From Actinoplanes sp. NBRC 103695 (lineage in GTDB: Bacteria > Actinomycetota > Actinomycetes > Mycobacteriales > Micromonosporaceae), in the NCBI RefSeq assembly GCF_030269485.1, contig NZ_BSTL01000005.1:231010-295009 (forward strand): DNA of 64,000 nt, given 5' to 3'. Under the pieces are notes generated by a model that saw only the letters and a program-made list of their open reading frames with translations, had not been told where the DNA came from and did not search any database. The translations under genes and the position numbers were made by a program. Of this stretch, positions 61,771 through 64,000 are shown in pieces. Position 1 is the stretch's first letter. Each line of letters begins with the position of its first letter.

Positions 61771-62415
61771 ATGTTCTCCCGTAAGCGGGCACGGCACGTC
61801 CGTCCGGACGACGCGCCGCAGTCCGAGGCCCTGGCCTACAGCATGACCGCCGGCGAACCCGAGGCGCCCGAGTTCGGGCCCTGGGACGAGCAGTGGGCGC
61901 CCGAGGGCGTGGCCCGGCTCGACCTGGGCAGCATGCGGATCCCCGCGGTCGAGGGCGTCGAGGTGCGGGTCCAGGCCGGCCAGGACGGCAGCGTCGAGCA
62001 CGTGGTGCTGGTCTCCGGCGCCGGCGCGGTCGAGTTCGGCGTGTTCGCGGCGCCGAAGACCGACGGGATCTGGGACGAGGTCCGCGCCGAGATGCTCCAG
62101 GAGATGAAGGCCGGTGGCCTGTCCGTGCACGAGGAGCACGGCCGGTACGGCACCGAGCTGATCGCCAAGCTGCCCGACCCGCAGGGCCAGCTGGTCGACG
62201 TGCGGTACGTCGGCGTCGACGGGCCGCGCTGGTTCGTCCGGGCCACCTTCCAGGGCCCGGTGGCCACCGACGGCAACCTCTCGCCGGTGCTGTGGGAGTG
62301 CCTCGAGGGTCTGGTGGTGATCCGCGACGACGAGCCGCGTCCGGTCCGCGAGCCGCTGCCCATCCGCCTGCCTCAGGAGATGGCGGAGCAGGCGCAGCAG
62401 CAGGAACCGGGCTGA
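61771..62415 (+). CDS. DUF3710 family protein
   Basis: A 214-residue actinobacterial protein characteristically encoded after dut. It starts MFSRKRARH and has the conserved GPWDEQWAPEGVARLDLGS and the WFVRATFQGPVA segment. Soluble; function unknown. Confidence 0.88.
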   Translation: MFSRKRARHVRPDDAPQSEALAYSMTAGEPEAPEFGPWDEQWAPEGVARLDLGSMRIPAVEGVEVRVQAGQDGSVEHVVLVSGAGAVEFGVFAAPKTDGIWDEVRAEMLQEMKAGGLSVHEEHGRYGTELIAKLPDPQGQLVDVRYVGVDGPRWFVRATFQGPVATDGNLSPVLWECLEGLVVIRDDEPRPVREPLPIRLPQEMAEQAQQQEPG

Positions 62416-62455
62416 GACGCATCGAACCGGGAGAGCGTGGACGGCGTACCGTGAA

Positions 62456-62836
62456 ATGATGTCGACCGAACGCACCACCGGCCTGCGCCGGTTCTTCGAG
62501 CGCCTGACGGCCTCGGAGGACGAGTTGCAGGCGGAGGAGCTGCAGCGGGAGAGCGCCAAGTGCGGCGCGATCCCGGCCGGGCAGTGCACCCGCGGCCAGG
62601 TGGTGTCGGTGTCCGGCCGGCTCAGGACGGTGGCGTACACGCCGCGGACCAATCTGCCGACGCTCGAGGCCGACCTCTACGACGGCACCGACGTCGTCAC
62701 GCTGATCTTCCTCGGCCGCCGGTCGATCGCCGGCATCGAGCCCGGCCGGCAGCTGACCGCGCGTGGCCGCGTCGCACTGCGGGACGACCGTAAGGTGATC
62801 TACAACCCGTTCTACGAGCTGGAGGCGCCGCGTTGA
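62456..62836 (+). CDS. OB-fold nucleic acid-binding protein
   Basis: A 126-residue protein with an OB-fold (QVVSVSGRLRTVAYTPRTNL, ADLYDGTDVVTLIFLGRRSI, GRQLTARGRVALRDDRKVIYNP), similar to the anticodon/ssDNA-binding OB proteins found in this position. TACCGT lies three bases before the first of two ATGs, so a leaderless start at the second ATG is also possible. The stop overlaps the next start. Confidence 0.83.
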   Translation: MMSTERTTGLRRFFERLTASEDELQAEELQRESAKCGAIPAGQCTRGQVVSVSGRLRTVAYTPRTNLPTLEADLYDGTDVVTLIFLGRRSIAGIEPGRQLTARGRVALRDDRKVIYNPFYELEAPR

Positions 62837-63609
62837 CATCCGGCAGCGAGCCACGACACGCCGCCGCCCCCGCCGAGGGGATGGACCGGGTCGCCGAGGA
62901 GATCGTCGAGGAGAAGAACCTCCATCAGGAGCCCGAGGAGGAACCGTTCCCCTCGATGAGCGAGCAGATCTCCGAGCAACTGGGCGGGATCCGCGGCCTG
63001 GTCGAGTCGAGCGTTCCGGTCGTCGTGTTCGTGCTGCTCAACGTGCTGCTCGGGGACAACGTCGCCGGCCTGGAGAAGCGCACCGCGCTGTACTGGGCGA
63101 TCGGCGCCGCGGTCGGGACGGCGGTGCTGATCGGCGTCTACCGGCTGATCCGCAAGGAGCCGGTCCGGCATGCGATCAACGGTGTCTTCGGCATCGCGCT
63201 GGGCGCCTGGCTGGCCTGGCGGTCCGGTGAGGCCAAGGACTTCTACCTGCCCGGCATCCTGCTCAGCCTGGGCCAGGTCGTGGTCCTGATCGGCTCCGTG
63301 GTGATCCGCAAACCGATCATCGGGTACGTCTGGGGCGTGCTGGCCAACAAGGGCAAACATGACTGGTTCGGCAACCGGCAACTGTTCCGCGCGTTCCAGT
63401 GGCTGACCCTGCTCTGGGCCGCCTCGCTGTTCATCCGGGCCGGCATCCAGGGCGTGCTCTACCTCAACGACCAGGCCACCGCGCTCGGCATCACCCGGGT
63501 GCTGATCAGCTGGCCGATGTACGCCGCCACCTTCGCCTTCACGGCCTGGTGGATCCACCGGGTCAACAAGCGGCAGGCCGAGGCGGAAGCCGACCCCGTC
63601 AGTCCGTAG
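62833..63609 (+). CDS. DUF3159 membrane protein
   Basis: A 258-residue polytopic membrane protein of the actinobacterial DUF3159 family with about six helices after a 55-residue acidic cytoplasmic N-terminus; signature QLGGIRGLVESSVPVVVFV. The TTG start at 62833 overlaps the previous stop codon and has GGAGG 7 nt upstream. Function unknown. Confidence 0.87.
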   Translation: MTSGSEPRHAAAPAEGMDRVAEEIVEEKNLHQEPEEEPFPSMSEQISEQLGGIRGLVESSVPVVVFVLLNVLLGDNVAGLEKRTALYWAIGAAVGTAVLIGVYRLIRKEPVRHAINGVFGIALGAWLAWRSGEAKDFYLPGILLSLGQVVVLIGSVVIRKPIIGYVWGVLANKGKHDWFGNRQLFRAFQWLTLLWAASLFIRAGIQGVLYLNDQATALGITRVLISWPMYAATFAFTAWWIHRVNKRQAEAEADPVSP

Positions 63610-63635
63610 CCGGGCTACGTGGGGAAGTCGCACCC

Positions 63636-63735
63636 GCGCTGCGCCCGTCGTTGTTGGGGGTGCTGGTTCTCGGACGGGCGCTCTTTCCCGTCCGAGAACC
63701 AGCACCCCCAACAACGGCCCAATGGGGCGCAGCGC
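63636..63735. terminator. 100-bp near-palindrome with a 30-bp perfect stem
   Basis: Bases 63649-63678 pair without mismatch with 63687-63716 around CGCTCTTT. After short unpaired joints an outer 11-bp stem follows (63636-63646 with 63725-63735, GCGCTGCGCCC). It lies between convergent genes and probably terminates both, but is much longer than needed. Confidence 0.75.
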
Positions 63736-63769
63736 CCGCCGAGCGAAGCGAGGCCATCAAGAGAGCCAT

Positions 63770-64000
63770 TCAGCTCAGCACGTCCGGGCCGAGGATCACC
63801 GCGCGCACCTGATCCTCCACCTCGCTGGTGCAGACGAAGATCAGCTCGTCGGCTGCCTCCAGCGGGTCGTCCGGGGTCGGCACCAGCACCCGCTTGCCGC
63901 GCAGGATCGCCACCAGGGCGGAGTCGCGGGGCAGTGGCACGTCGCGGACCGGCTCGCCCACGTACGGCGCCTGCGGCGGCAGGGTGATCTCGACCAGGTT
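63770..64000 (-). CDS. TrkA-family potassium uptake protein, C-terminal part (5' end outside window)
   Basis: The last 77 codons of a TrkA-C domain protein: VGEPVRDVPLPRDSALVAIL, RGKRVLVPTPDDPLEAADEL, then IFVCTSEVEDQVRAVI. These regulatory subunits bind nucleotides and gate potassium channels or transporters. The frame is open to the window edge. In M. tuberculosis this place is held by ceoB/ceoC. Confidence 0.85.
   Translation of the reverse strand, partial: NLVEITLPPQAPYVGEPVRDVPLPRDSALVAILRGKRVLVPTPDDPLEAADELIFVCTSEVEDQVRAVILGPDVLS

Overview
The window is chromosomal DNA of a high-GC actinobacterium, most likely a member of the Micromonosporaceae (Actinoplanes-like). This rests on very GC-rich third positions, frequent GTG and TTG starts, and many proteins of actinobacterial families (DUF3046, DUF3039, DUF3093, DUF3099, DUF3159, DUF3710, DUF4193, LytR_C). 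The housekeeping backbone has the same gene content and much the same order as the recA-to-trkA block remembered for Mycobacterium tuberculosis: recA-recX, miaB, miaA-dapF, hflX, lexA with a divergent LysM gene, nrdR, ideR, sigB, sigA, suhB, LytR_C, DUF4193, DUF3093, dut-DUF3710 and trkA. The genus is an inference.

Layout: 1-1.7 kb is a drug-type ABC exporter pair. 2-10.8 kb holds DUF3046, recA with two LexA-box-like sites, a repeat-expanded recX, two low-complexity surface or membrane proteins and ribonuclease Y. 10.9-14.3 kb is a four-gene glutamate-type ABC uptake operon on the minus strand. 14.4-23.4 kb is tRNA modification and housekeeping (miaB, a DUF349 protein, miaA-dapF-GDPD, an ACT-malic enzyme, hflX). 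23.5-31.4 kb has a membrane-anchored propeller-like protein, the divergent lexA/LysM SOS pair and the nrdR-nrdJ ribonucleotide reductase genes. 31.5-41.8 kb has an MFS transporter, an alpha/beta-hydrolase-fold protein with a degenerate triad, an SRPBCC protein, a lipoprotein, ideR, a deacetylase/acetyltransferase pair (acuC with a GNAT-acyl-CoA-synthetase fusion), sigB and spo0M. 41.8-47.8 kb looks accessory: a 1013-residue NACHT NTPase and a DarTG toxin-antitoxin operon whose toxin carries a single-base frameshift. 47.9-55.2 kb has a HhH-GPD repair protein, a diguanylate cyclase, psuG-psuK and a superfamily 2 helicase. 55.4-64 kb has sigA, suhB, LytR_C, DUF4193, dut-DUF3710-OB-fold-DUF3159 and the end of a TrkA-type gene.

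Themes: the SOS circuit is largely visible (recA, lexA and the LysM gene each with LexA-box-like sites). DNA precursor supply (nrdR-nrdJ, dut) and repair (recX, HhH-GPD) lie around it. Intergenic DNA is full of short local tandem repeats and at least one dispersed element present in two inverted copies. sigA and sigB share a 191-bp stretch of complete identity, which suggests gene conversion. No tRNA, rRNA, CRISPR array, transposase or prophage gene was recognised.
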